64,000 nt of DNA, taken from Promethearchaeota archaeon. GTDB taxonomy: Archaea > Asgardarchaeota > Lokiarchaeia > Sigyniarchaeales > SOKP01. The stretch covers positions 100,859 to 164,858 of the forward strand of contig JALGVJ010000005.1 of NCBI GenBank assembly GCA_029838195.1. The letters run 5' to 3'. Below the pieces are notes generated by a model that saw only the letters and a program-made list of their open reading frames with translations, made no database searches and was not told the origin of the DNA. This document shows, piece after piece, positions 46,041 to 55,134 of the stretch (position 1 is the first letter of the stretch; each line of letters starts with the position of its first letter). The position numbers and the translations under genes were made by a program.

Positions 46041-46421
46041 ATGGGATTATTCGGAGGTAAAAAGAAAAAAATATCGGGTAGCACGTTTGATATAAGAAAG
46101 AAAATTCAAAATTTAAAAATACTAATTGAATCCGGGAGATCTAAAGAAGCCATTGCTTATATTTATCTCATTTATAATGATCTCATCAAAAGCAAATACA
46201 ATAAACCCCGATTACCTTATCAGACGATTCGGGAATATGCGATTACATGTGTAAATGAATTAAATCAAAAACCAGAAAACGTGTATCCTTTTGTTTCAAA
46301 AGTGGAAAGTATAATTTATGGTGGCATTGATCCGGATAAAGAAGACTTCCAGTCGACCATACAATTATTTTCAAATCTCTATCACGAGATTACGGGAACC
46401 TCATTATCAATCAATTTATGA
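46041..46421 (+). CDS. Stand-alone DUF4129-like cytoplasmic protein
   Basis: 126 residues, soluble and helical. EAIAYIYLIYNDLIKSKY (about 35-52), TIREYAITCV (about 65-74) and VSKVESIIYGG (about 88-98) fit the C-terminal domain of DUF4129 proteins, which read as REALxxLYRxLL, TPREYA and ERARYG. It is a close relative of the tail of the gene just upstream, so a duplication is likely. A basic N-terminus (GGKKKKISG) could touch membrane lipids or nucleic acid. It starts at ATG 46041. It lies inside the MoxR-DUF58 cluster; its role is unknown. Confidence 0.72.
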   Translation: MGLFGGKKKKISGSTFDIRKKIQNLKILIESGRSKEAIAYIYLIYNDLIKSKYNKPRLPYQTIREYAITCVNELNQKPENVYPFVSKVESIIYGGIDPDKEDFQSTIQLFSNLYHEITGTSLSINL

Positions 46422-46489
46422 GAAAATATATATCGCACGTGTTTATTTAAAATTATAAATAACCAAAGAAGTAAGGGATTAGTAAAAAT

Positions 46490-48247
46490 ATGGTCATTAG
46501 CAGCAAATATCAGAAAAGTATCAATATTTCAAAAACAATTATATATCTCTTTTTCATGATATATTTAATTGTTTTAGGGGTCATCTTACCCGATTTCATT
46601 AGTGCCTTTCAATTAAACAACGCAGTTGGACTTCCCCTTTACTTGAGTTATTTACCACTCGCATGCTTTGTTTTTGCTTTTTTCTTTTTCATATCTTTTG
46701 TAATTTTTATTCGAAATCTTTCAGCAGGAAAAATCAAGGAAGTTGCAAAACGGAAAAAAAAAGGCATTATAGGTCAAACATATAGACAAGCGTTATTTTT
46801 AGTAATATTTATCTTTTGCTTTATTCCCCTCTTTAGTCCCATAATTGATCAGGGACGAAATAATCAATATTTCTCTATATATAATTCCGACCCTAATTCC
46901 CCCTATTATTGGAGAGGGGCTTCTATTTTTAAACAAGCAATAGAAGATGAGGGGTACGAAGTCTATAATATTCAAACAAGTTTAAGTGCGACGCAGAGGA
47001 TAAACAAGTCGATTTTACTTATCCTTTTAGGACCTAATCAATATTACAATCCGGTTTTTGAAATCCCCTATTTTATTGATTTTTTCAAGGGAGAAAATTC
47101 ATTATTGATCTGTCATGATTATGGTTCCACGAGCACGCTATTATGGGAAATATTCTTTTCGAATCTAGCAGATCCGAACGTAGAAAATAAAATACCGGTC
47201 ACGATTTTTCCCGAAGGAACTTTAAGAGATAATCAATCATATGCGAAAAGACCGGATTTTCCTGTAATCACGTGGTTTGAATCTCATCCCACAACAAGAG
47301 GGATCAATAAAGTCATTCTCTCTAAAGCCACGTGTGCTTTAGGAGGGCCATTTGTTGATTTATTTGGATGGCAAGTGGTAGGCCGAACTAGCTTTTATAG
47401 TTATATTGATAGAAATGATGATGGTGTCTATAAATATGAGGATGATAATATAGATTTATCCTTCATGGCGGATTATATTCCCGGTTTACCCAAGGAAATT
47501 ACAAAATTTCCCTTAGGTGGTTATCCCCAATCTGTATTCATGGCAAAAGATACGGGAAATGTCAGGGTCTTCGTTTCTTCAGATGCTAGTTTATTTAGCA
47601 ATGAATTGGTGAGTGAACCTGGCTATGATAATCTTCAATTTGGATTAAATATCATTGATTGGTTAACAAGAGGAAAAAATAAAGAGGATTGGATTGTCGT
47701 CTTTGATGAGGCTCATATTCGACCAGAATATTCTCGAGATTTATCTTCTGCAGGAATTTTCGGCTTTGTAGTAAAATATGTCATGCATTTATCAACCAAT
47801 CCAATAACTGCTTGGATATACCCAATTTTGGCATTATATTCTCTCAGAAAATATATTCCTAAAAAGAGTATAGAAGAAGAGAGAAAAAAATCGCTACAAG
47901 AGAAGAAAAGAGAAGAAGAGATGCAGAGATTTAGGACATCCTCATTTTTTGCCGAAAAGATAAATTGGTATAGAGAAAATAGACGATATGAAAAAGCTTT
48001 AACGTTATTATTTCGTAGAGTAGAGCGTAAATTAAATGCGCTGTTAGGTGATGAGAGAATTACAACAAAGAATGTAATAAACATGGTAATGGAAAAAGAA
48101 CCGTTTATTACAAGAAGTAAAATTAATCGGATAAATAGATTCTTAGAAAAAATGCTAACAATAAAATCTGGTGGAAAACGGGTTAAAAATGAAAAAGAAT
48201 TCGAAGATTTATTTTTTGAGATGGAATGGGTTTTTAATAATATCTAA
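46490..48247 (+). CDS. DUF4350-like membrane protein
   Basis: 585 residues with membrane helices near 18-38, 52-78, 97-118 and 418-440. Between the last two lies a large domain typical of DUF4350-type proteins: FSIYNSDPNSPYYWRGASIF near 129-148, ILLILLGPNQYY near 175-186, DFFKGENSLLICHDYG near 198-213, VFVSSDASLFSNEL near 359-372 and VVFDEAHIRPEY near 402-413. After the last helix, a charged cytoplasmic tail (about 470-585) has KALTLLFRRVERKL and EFEDLFFEMEWVF, resembling the DUF4129-like tails of the two preceding genes. It is part of the MoxR/DUF58 locus; in bacteria DUF4350 genes sit beside moxR and DUF58 genes too. Function unknown. Confidence 0.72.
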   Translation: MVISSKYQKSINISKTIIYLFFMIYLIVLGVILPDFISAFQLNNAVGLPLYLSYLPLACFVFAFFFFISFVIFIRNLSAGKIKEVAKRKKKGIIGQTYRQALFLVIFIFCFIPLFSPIIDQGRNNQYFSIYNSDPNSPYYWRGASIFKQAIEDEGYEVYNIQTSLSATQRINKSILLILLGPNQYYNPVFEIPYFIDFFKGENSLLICHDYGSTSTLLWEIFFSNLADPNVENKIPVTIFPEGTLRDNQSYAKRPDFPVITWFESHPTTRGINKVILSKATCALGGPFVDLFGWQVVGRTSFYSYIDRNDDGVYKYEDDNIDLSFMADYIPGLPKEITKFPLGGYPQSVFMAKDTGNVRVFVSSDASLFSNELVSEPGYDNLQFGLNIIDWLTRGKNKEDWIVVFDEAHIRPEYSRDLSSAGIFGFVVKYVMHLSTNPITAWIYPILALYSLRKYIPKKSIEEERKKSLQEKKREEEMQRFRTSSFFAEKINWYRENRRYEKALTLLFRRVERKLNALLGDERITTKNVINMVMEKEPFITRSKINRINRFLEKMLTIKSGGKRVKNEKEFEDLFFEMEWVFNNI

Positions 48248-48360
48248 TCGAAAAAAGAATGGAATATTAAAATGAATTAAAAGTAAAAATTTTAAAAATA
48301 TTTAAGTTGATGAGTTTTTATTAAATAATTTGATCAATATAAAATTGGTGTAAAAAAAAT

Positions 48361-49341
48361 ATGGATTCGCAAATAAAAGGAAAAATTTATGACCATCAAC
48401 AATTGAATGTGGAGCCCATTAGAGAAATTGCTCAAGCGATACTTTCAGAAGTTTCTAGAGTCATTGTAGGCTATGGGGAGATTCTCCAACAGCTCTTCAT
48501 TGCGCTCCTTGTAAACGGACATGTCCTACTTGAAGGTGTTCCTGGTTTGGGAAAAACAGTAATGGCTAAAACATTCGCAAGAACGTTGGGTATATCTTTC
48601 AGGAGAATTCAATTTACTCCCGATTTGCTTCCAGCTGACATTACGGGAACAAAAATATTTGATCAGAATGAAGGTGCTTTTGTTTTACAGAAAGGTCCTT
48701 TATTCGCAAACATAGTTTTAGCAGATGAGATCAATAGAAGTGCTCCCAAAACTCAATCGGCACTCTTAGAGGCCATGGCGGAGCGACAAATTACAATTGA
48801 AGGGCAAACCTTGCCTTTAGAAAAACCATTTATGGTAATTGCCACCGAAAATCCCGTGGAAATGGAAGGAACGTATCCCTTACCAGAAGCTCAGGTTGAT
48901 CGCTTTTTATTTAAATTATGGTTGGATTATCCTGAACAAGATGATGAAATAGAGATCCTTAAACGCCAATTATCGGGGGAATTACCCCCTGTAGATGTCA
49001 TCACTAACGCAGAAGAGATAATTGCGGCTCAGAACTTGATGAATTATGTTTACATAGACAGCAGAATTTTAAAATATATTCGAGATATTGTTTTGAAAAC
49101 TAGAAATCATCCACAGATTGCTCTAGGTTGTGGTCCTAGAGCATCATTGGTATTAATGAAATGTGCGAAAGCACGAGCTGCGATTCTGGGACGAACATAT
49201 GTTACGCCAGATGATGTGAGAGCTTTGACGGTACCAGCACTGAACCATCGTATCTTACTTAAACCAGAAGCTGAATTGGAAGGTCTTGATGTTAAAGCAG
49301 TGATAAAAAATATCATTCAAGAGATTCCCGTCCCAATCTAA
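48361..49341 (+). CDS. MoxR-type AAA+ ATPase of the surface cluster
   Basis: AAA_3 MoxR ATPase. Walker A GVPGLGKT is at 59-66, the RIQFTPDLLPADITG loop near 81-95, Walker B LADEINRS near 120-127, sensor 1 ATENPVEMEGTYPLPEAQVDRF near 161-182 and the C-terminal lid with RASLVLMKCAKARAAI near 260-275. All nucleotide-binding residues are intact, unlike the 9274-10215 paralogue. Length of 326 residues is standard. It is followed by DUF58 after 86 bases, the classic MoxR-DUF58 pair, which in bacteria assists folding or activation of envelope or VWA proteins. Soluble, cytoplasmic. Confidence 0.94.
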   Translation: MDSQIKGKIYDHQQLNVEPIREIAQAILSEVSRVIVGYGEILQQLFIALLVNGHVLLEGVPGLGKTVMAKTFARTLGISFRRIQFTPDLLPADITGTKIFDQNEGAFVLQKGPLFANIVLADEINRSAPKTQSALLEAMAERQITIEGQTLPLEKPFMVIATENPVEMEGTYPLPEAQVDRFLFKLWLDYPEQDDEIEILKRQLSGELPPVDVITNAEEIIAAQNLMNYVYIDSRILKYIRDIVLKTRNHPQIALGCGPRASLVLMKCAKARAAILGRTYVTPDDVRALTVPALNHRILLKPEAELEGLDVKAVIKNIIQEIPVPI

Positions 49342-49427
49342 AGGGCTTTAAAAATCAGAAAAACAGAAAATAACAGCAAGAATATTCCATTTAGAATTTT
49401 TCCTTTAAAGAAGAAAGAGGCCTTGAG

Positions 49428-50756
49428 ATGTTAGGTGGAAAAGGAAGGAGTTTGGTCATGTTTGCAGTATTTTTTCTTACTGCGGGATTCGCATTTGTAA
49501 ATTATTTTCTGATCTATTTTGGGATAATTTTATTATTTAGTACAGTAGTGAGTTTACCACTTTTTTATTATCAAATGAATGTTGAAGAACTGAGAGTTCA
49601 TAGAGAGCTCGAAAAGGAAAAGGTATTTAAGGACGATTTTGTACATGTAAAAGTGATTATTGAAAATATAGGTAATAATAATTTTGATTTTATTGAGGTA
49701 AGAGATAATTTTAACCTTGATCTTTTTAAATTAATTCTCGGAGAAAATTTCATTTCTACGAGAATCGGGCCAAGAGAGGTCATAAGTTTTTCTTACATTC
49801 TTGAACCACAAGTTCGGGGAGAATATCCCTTAGGGCCCCTTTCCATCACGGTCAAGGACAGATTGGGGTTTAATTCTGCTGAAAGAATTGTTCCTGATAG
49901 TATTACTGATATTTTGGTTTATCCTCCATATGATGATATAAAACGTATTGAAATTCTCGGGTCTAAACGTTCGTTACAATTAAATTTTGGTGAACTCCGA
50001 TCAAAACAAAAAGGTCTTGGTTCTGAATTTTATGGGATGAGAAAATACGTGTTTGGAGATCAATTTCGGTTAATTGATTGGAAAGCTAGCGTGAGAACGC
50101 AAAAGCTAATAGTGAGAGAATTTGAAACGGAACGAGACATAACTGTAATGATAATACTTGATGCTTCCGAATCGATGGCAGGAGGGGCTATTGAAAATAC
50201 AAAATTCGAATATTCAATTAGAGCTTGTATGTTATTAGCTAAAGTAGCTCTCACCCGTCGAGATAGCGTGGGCGTATTTGCATTTTCCGATAAAAAAAAT
50301 TTTCATTTTTTAAAACCTAAAAGTGGAGAGGATTTTTTTTACCAGATTTTAGATTTTGTAGCAAGGATTAAATGCAGCTCTAGAGCCTCATGGATAGAGG
50401 CAATGGATTATTTTATCAGAAGACATCAAAAAAGATCATTAATTTTTTTAATATCAGATTTGGAATCGGATGTGAAAGAAATAAGTCAAGCAATTAAAAA
50501 ATTGCTTCCATTCAATCATACCATTATAATAATAAATCCATTTTCACCGTTTTTTGAAGTCCATGAGCTTGATTTATCTTCTACGGATAAAGCTTTAGCA
50601 GAAGCCATAAGCGAAGAAATGATGGAGCACATTTTGACAATCAAACAAGAAATGAGAACTTATGGCACGAATATCATTACAGTAGGCCCAGATGATATGA
50701 TGAATTTGATACTTTCAAGCTACATGGAGGCTAAAAAGAAAGGTAAAGCATATTAA
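49428..50756 (+). CDS. DUF58/VWA-like membrane protein
   Basis: 442 residues. Two membrane helices near 10-42 are followed by a beta-rich domain (about 50-180) and the DUF58 signature FYGMRKYVFGDQFRLIDWKA near 201-220. A VWA-like domain follows with the MIDAS-type motif ILDASESM near 241-248. The third metal position is less clear. It is the standard partner of MoxR, immediately upstream. It probably sits at the inner face of the membrane. ATG start with GAGG-like AAGAGG upstream (49413-49418). Confidence 0.9.
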   Translation: MLGGKGRSLVMFAVFFLTAGFAFVNYFLIYFGIILLFSTVVSLPLFYYQMNVEELRVHRELEKEKVFKDDFVHVKVIIENIGNNNFDFIEVRDNFNLDLFKLILGENFISTRIGPREVISFSYILEPQVRGEYPLGPLSITVKDRLGFNSAERIVPDSITDILVYPPYDDIKRIEILGSKRSLQLNFGELRSKQKGLGSEFYGMRKYVFGDQFRLIDWKASVRTQKLIVREFETERDITVMIILDASESMAGGAIENTKFEYSIRACMLLAKVALTRRDSVGVFAFSDKKNFHFLKPKSGEDFFYQILDFVARIKCSSRASWIEAMDYFIRRHQKRSLIFLISDLESDVKEISQAIKKLLPFNHTIIIINPFSPFFEVHELDLSSTDKALAEAISEEMMEHILTIKQEMRTYGTNIITVGPDDMMNLILSSYMEAKKKGKAY

Positions 50757-50811
50757 TTAAATTCATATAAAAACATGTTAATAATTTTATAAAACAAAAG
50801 AATAGATAAAA

Positions 50812-52287
50812 ATGGTAAGGTATTACCTGTACATTTTAAGAGGAATCAATGTATTACTTTTTGCCGGAGTTTTTTATATATTTTCAACTATTTTTAATAT
50901 AGATGCCGTTACCGTTATTATTACAGAGGGGGAAAAATTAGTTCTAATTGCATTTTTCGAGGGTTTAATAAGCGTTTTTAGGTATTTAATTTATACCTTG
51001 TTTTATATCATTATTTATGGTTTTGCTTATCTCATTACGTTGATTTTTAGTATTTTTCCATTATTTGATTCACACTATATGTTTTCCTTTATTGAAGGAT
51101 TTTTTTCTAATTACTTTAGTTTATGGTTTAGATTTCCTGGAGGAAGTGTACCTGAATTATTCGAAATCCCAGAATTAATTGTAGATGAACTATTGGCATT
51201 TGCAGAAGAAGTTTATCTATTAGTATTTCAAATCTTGCTCTTGTATTCCATTATTTCAATCGTGAGGGCATTCTTTAGTAGTAATCCAAAGTTCACGATG
51301 AGAAGTATAGGTTCTATAGTATTAATGATTGTTTTTCCATTCATAGTATTTAAATTTAGAGATATGATACATCTGTTTAATTTAGAAATAGAATATTTTG
51401 AAAACTTAGTTAATCCTATCAAGCTAAATTTGAATGCAATACCCATAGATAATTTTTTTGCTTTTTTAATCAGTCCTACAGCGATTTTTGCTATAGCTTG
51501 TTATCTCAATTTAGAATGGGCGTTTCAAATTAATTATATTGATAATGTTACAAATCCCGTTTTGGAAAGGAGTGAGCGTTTAGAGACTCAATTAGAAATC
51601 ATCGAAAGAGAATCAAAATTTATTACTACTGATGTGGATAAAATTAAAGAAGAGGCGAGAAAAAAGAAAGAAGAATTGGGATTAGAAGAGGTACGAGCAA
51701 GTAAAATATTTGCTAAAACAACCCAAAAAATTTCATATATAAAAGAAATGATTGAAAAGAAAAGATTAGAACAGGAAGAGAAAAAACTGATTAGCGCTGC
51801 TTCCAAGACAAGAAGGTTAGGAAGATATGTTGAACGTCTATTTAGAGAAGATGAAGACGCTAGAAATACATTAACTGCGCAATCATCGGCACCTAAAGCT
51901 AAAAGTTTAGTAGTGTCCACGGTTTTTGTCTTTGTTTATCGAATGATACTATTAATTTTAATTAGTTTTATAATTATTCATCCACGATGGTTTTTCATTA
52001 ACGTATTTAATTTACCAGAAGCAATTACGAGAAGCATTTCAATGTATTCACCGGAGGTTACTTTAATTTTACTACTTCCCATCATCCTATTATTTCCAGT
52101 GATTTCTAAAATCATTTCCTATATTAAACATAGGACTTTAATTTTGAGATTGAAACAAGAAGGTAAAATTAAAGAGATTTTGGCGTCAGTAGGAGATTAT
52201 GTGAGGGTACGAGAAGAGCCTGAAGAAGAATTAACGGAAGAAAGGGAACAAGATGTGAGTGAAACGGCATCTTTAGGAACGGCATGA
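50812..52287 (+). CDS. Polytopic membrane protein with cytoplasmic coiled coil
   Basis: 491 residues; family not recognised. Membrane helices are read near 8-30, 45-85, 140-160, 165-185, 215-235, 375-400 and 420-440. A highly charged coiled coil (about 255-345, ERSERLETQLEIIERES onward) separates the two membrane blocks. The tail is acidic and ends at residue 491. It is the last gene of the surface cluster, 55 bases after DUF58, so probably co-expressed and part of the same envelope machine. Function unknown. Confidence 0.72.
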   Translation: MVRYYLYILRGINVLLFAGVFYIFSTIFNIDAVTVIITEGEKLVLIAFFEGLISVFRYLIYTLFYIIIYGFAYLITLIFSIFPLFDSHYMFSFIEGFFSNYFSLWFRFPGGSVPELFEIPELIVDELLAFAEEVYLLVFQILLLYSIISIVRAFFSSNPKFTMRSIGSIVLMIVFPFIVFKFRDMIHLFNLEIEYFENLVNPIKLNLNAIPIDNFFAFLISPTAIFAIACYLNLEWAFQINYIDNVTNPVLERSERLETQLEIIERESKFITTDVDKIKEEARKKKEELGLEEVRASKIFAKTTQKISYIKEMIEKKRLEQEEKKLISAASKTRRLGRYVERLFREDEDARNTLTAQSSAPKAKSLVVSTVFVFVYRMILLILISFIIIHPRWFFINVFNLPEAITRSISMYSPEVTLILLLPIILLFPVISKIISYIKHRTLILRLKQEGKIKEILASVGDYVRVREEPEEELTEEREQDVSETASLGTA

Positions 52288-52295
52288 ATAAGATC

Positions 52296-53225
52296 TCATG
52301 AGTTAAGAACGTGATTAGCTAATTCTTCTTTTTTTTGTTGGTTTATCATTAGCGTATCAAAACAAGAAACTTTCATGTTTAAAGCTTCGATTTCAGGTAA
52401 TCTTTCTCGATCTATATTATCGATAATAAAAGAGCCCACGAAATCTCTATAATATTTAGCAACCCCAACACAAGAAACTTCTAAATTCATTAAACTCATC
52501 AATTTATCAGCAGGTCCTTTAATCGGAGCATTTTTAACAATTGGACTGATGGCGTGGACTTTTTTTCTATGAAAAGAGAGAATTTGTTTCATGCCTCCCA
52601 CATTTAAAATAGTTCCAATTGAAACAATGGGATTTGAAGGACAAATTATTATTTTTTTAGATTTTTCAAGATAGGTTTTAATCTCTTTAGATAATACGGC
52701 GTTTTCAATTCCTTTAAATTCAATTTTATTAATTTGTGGTTTGCATTGATATTTGATATAAAATTCTTCAAAATGCATGCGATCGTGGTCAGTATAAATC
52801 ATGGTTTCAACATTCTCATCACACATGGGTAAAATTTCTTGCTTGATCCCTAATTTTTCGCATATTTTTTTAGTTATTTGCGTTTTGGTATACCCTTTTT
52901 TAAAAAGATGAGTCCTATAAACATGAGTAGCTAAATCTTTATCTCCTAAATTAAACCATGTTGTATCATAAAAGTTTTTCAAGGCTAATAAACAATTAAA
53001 AGTTTCATCCTTATATCCCCAACCCTTTTTCTCATCAATTAAATTAGCTAAAGAATAGGTGATAATATCTAAATCGGGGCAAATTTTCAGGCCAAATAGC
53101 TCAATATCATCTCCCGTATTGACAATAATCTTTAGTTGCCAATCATCAACGAGAGGGGCTAACCCCTGAATAAATTTTGCTGCACCTACACCTCCCGCTA
53201 AAACTACATAAAAATTTTTCCCCAT
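52296..53225 (-). CDS. cofD: 2-phospho-L-lactate transferase CofD
   Basis: F420 biosynthesis: transfers the phospholactyl (or related) moiety from an activated guanylyl donor to Fo, giving F420-0. Signature GGVGAAKF at 11-18, IIVNTGDDIELFGLKICPD near 34-52, TWFNLGDKDLATHV near 94-107 and KIIICPSNPIVSIGTIL near 191-207. Length of 309 residues is typical. It is the last gene of a minus-strand operon and follows the CofE-like fusion after three bases, which agrees with consecutive pathway steps. Fo synthase genes (cofG/cofH) are not in the window. Confidence 0.93.
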   Translation of the reverse strand: MGKNFYVVLAGGVGAAKFIQGLAPLVDDWQLKIIVNTGDDIELFGLKICPDLDIITYSLANLIDEKKGWGYKDETFNCLLALKNFYDTTWFNLGDKDLATHVYRTHLFKKGYTKTQITKKICEKLGIKQEILPMCDENVETMIYTDHDRMHFEEFYIKYQCKPQINKIEFKGIENAVLSKEIKTYLEKSKKIIICPSNPIVSIGTILNVGGMKQILSFHRKKVHAISPIVKNAPIKGPADKLMSLMNLEVSCVGVAKYYRDFVGSFIIDNIDRERLPEIEALNMKVSCFDTLMINQQKKEELANHVLNS

Positions 53226-53228
53226 GAC

Positions 53229-54677
53229 TCACCTCTTTTTAAAATGTTCCGAATAAAAAAGAATTTCAGTAAGATCTTTTCTTGAGGGCGCTTTGATTTC
53301 TTTTTTAGGGTAACCAATGGTTATAAATGCTAAAGGAAGATAAGATGATGGCAAGTTTAATGTTTCTTTTATGATCTCTTGAGCAAAAAGTGGAGCGCAA
53401 TACCAACATGCAGCTAAATTTTTAGCATGTAGGGCGAGAAGAAAATATGTTATTGAATTACTCACGCTTTGAACAGCCATGATAAACTCTTTTTGATCTC
53501 GCTCAGAGTCATGATATTTCTCTAAATCCTTTTTATCTAAACAAGGTAAGATTAAATACGGTGCTTCAATAAAATTAAACCTTGTTTTATTTATTTTATT
53601 ATTTATAAATTCTTGCGATTTGCCTTCTCTTTTTAAATCTTTTTTCAGTTTCTCATTCATTTGGTTAATTAATTTAATTCTAGTTTCATTTTTTTCCAAA
53701 ACGATATATCTCCATGGTTGAGCATTGTGGGCATTTGGCGCCCATCTAGCTATTTCAATACAATTTTCGATTATTTTTTTATTTACATGTTGGTCTGAAA
53801 ATTCTATCTTATAACTCCTTCTAGATTTTAGGATTTCTTTCACATTTTCTAAACTTTCATTGATTCTAAAAAGATCTTCTTCTTCTTTTCGCAATAGTGA
53901 ATCTATCCGGGATTTTTCTTTCCATATAAAATTATATCCACGCATGAGGACAACCGGAATCCCTTCATTTGATTCACCCATCATTAATGATGCAGCAGCG
54001 GCTAAATTATCTGCTTGTGCGATAATAGTTGATTGTAATTTATAACCAAATAGATCGACATGTCCTCTTTTATCTAATAAAGGATTCATGCCAGAAATTC
54101 CTATAGCTACACCAACAGAACCATTTCTAAAGGGCCGTCCAAAAGAATCAGTAATAATGACCGCAATTTTTTTGTTAGTCTTTTTTTCTAAATGCATTCT
54201 TATTTTTTCAGCTTCTTTGTCCGGATTTTTAGGTAATACCGTAATTTTCGACTCTCCTTTTACATTTGATTTATCGATCCCGGCATTTGCACATATAAAT
54301 CCGTGGTTTGTCTCAGTTATTATGACATGTTCTGCTTTTAAAATTTTTTTAGACTCTCTCAAGATGCATTCAATTAATTCCGGTGATTTTTCTGGAAGAT
54401 CTTTAGCTCGCATTTTGGGAGCAATTTTTTCATTTAATTCCAAGGCTTTCTTGGATGGTATTATTTCTCTTAAATCCTTGATCATTCCCGTGCTTTTTGA
54501 AACAATAGTTTGGGCAATAAGGAGTATATCTCCATTTACTAAGCTTAATTTTTCACGATTTAGAGCATCTAATATTATTTCAGCAAGATCATTTCCGGGT
54601 TCTATTAAAGGTATCGTTTGAAGGCCAATTATCTCTATTTTTTTCATAGATTTCACGTTTAGAAAGGTTTTAATCAC
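53229..54677 (-). CDS. F420:gamma-glutamyl ligase fused to nitroreductase (FbiB-like)
   Basis: 482 residues in two domains. The N-terminal CofE domain (about 11-255) has IEIIGLQTIPLIEPG, GDILLIAQTIVSKS, AVIITDSFGRPFRNG and GVAIGISGMNPLLD, typical of the enzyme adding glutamates to F420-0. The C-terminal domain (about 275-482) is a nitroreductase-type FMN protein (RRSYKIEFSD, IARWAPNAHNAQPW). The same fusion is known from actinobacterial FbiB, where the FMN domain reduces dehydro-F420-0 when PEP is the donor; archaeal CofE is usually single-domain. A better start may be ATG at 54647 (MKKIEIIGL). Three bases from cofD. Horizontal transfer or independent fusion are both possible. Confidence 0.88.
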   Translation of the reverse strand: MIKTFLNVKSMKKIEIIGLQTIPLIEPGNDLAEIILDALNREKLSLVNGDILLIAQTIVSKSTGMIKDLREIIPSKKALELNEKIAPKMRAKDLPEKSPELIECILRESKKILKAEHVIITETNHGFICANAGIDKSNVKGESKITVLPKNPDKEAEKIRMHLEKKTNKKIAVIITDSFGRPFRNGSVGVAIGISGMNPLLDKRGHVDLFGYKLQSTIIAQADNLAAAASLMMGESNEGIPVVLMRGYNFIWKEKSRIDSLLRKEEEDLFRINESLENVKEILKSRRSYKIEFSDQHVNKKIIENCIEIARWAPNAHNAQPWRYIVLEKNETRIKLINQMNEKLKKDLKREGKSQEFINNKINKTRFNFIEAPYLILPCLDKKDLEKYHDSERDQKEFIMAVQSVSNSITYFLLALHAKNLAACWYCAPLFAQEIIKETLNLPSSYLPLAFITIGYPKKEIKAPSRKDLTEILFYSEHFKKR

Positions 54678-54680
54678 GTT

Positions 54681-55100
54681 TTAATCTATAATTGATTTTC
54701 CGGTGCGATATAAAGTACTCATCATGGTAGCTACTTTTTTTATTTTTCCATTCTCTTGAGTAAAAAGCGTAAAAAAATAAGTACCAATTTTATTTGTTTG
54801 GTTTATCCTCTTTCCTTCCACGTACAAAATTTCATTCACATTAGGACTAGAATGATAATTAATCGTACAACTGAGCGCGACACTTATATTATTTTGATTA
54901 TTACCGATCAAGGAAAATGCTACATCTGCTAACGCATAAATAGCGCCACCATGGGGACGATTGTAAAAATTTAATATGGATTCAGTTATTTTCATGTGCA
55001 TCTTTACGTAATCTTCAGTAAGTAAATCCAAAACAATGCCAAAATTATTGGCAAAAGCATCATTTTTAAATTTTTCTTTAATGAGTTCTAAAGGATTCAT
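54681..55100 (-). CDS. Hotdog-fold thioesterase (PaaI-like)
   Basis: 139 residues. The hotdog helix and its catalytic surroundings are visible in NRPHGGAIYALADVAFSL (near 46-63), where HGG-x-x-x-x-L-x-D is the PaaI signature, followed by beta strands including ALSCTINYHSSP near 74-85. The acyl-CoA or acyl-protein substrate cannot be told. It is embedded in the lipoate/F420 operon, three bases from the CofE fusion, so it may release an acyl group used or wasted in lipoate assembly, but this is only contextual. Confidence 0.83.
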   Translation of the reverse strand: MNPLELIKEKFKNDAFANNFGIVLDLLTEDYVKMHMKITESILNFYNRPHGGAIYALADVAFSLIGNNQNNISVALSCTINYHSSPNVNEILYVEGKRINQTNKIGTYFFTLFTQENGKIKKVATMMSTLYRTGKSIID

Positions 55101-55134
55101 TGTATTTAATTTCTTAGTTATTTTTTTTGAATCT

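Noticed and set aside
54088..54621. 177-codon plus-strand frame opposite the CofE domain
   Set aside because: It lies wholly inside a well-supported gene and shows no recognisable domain.
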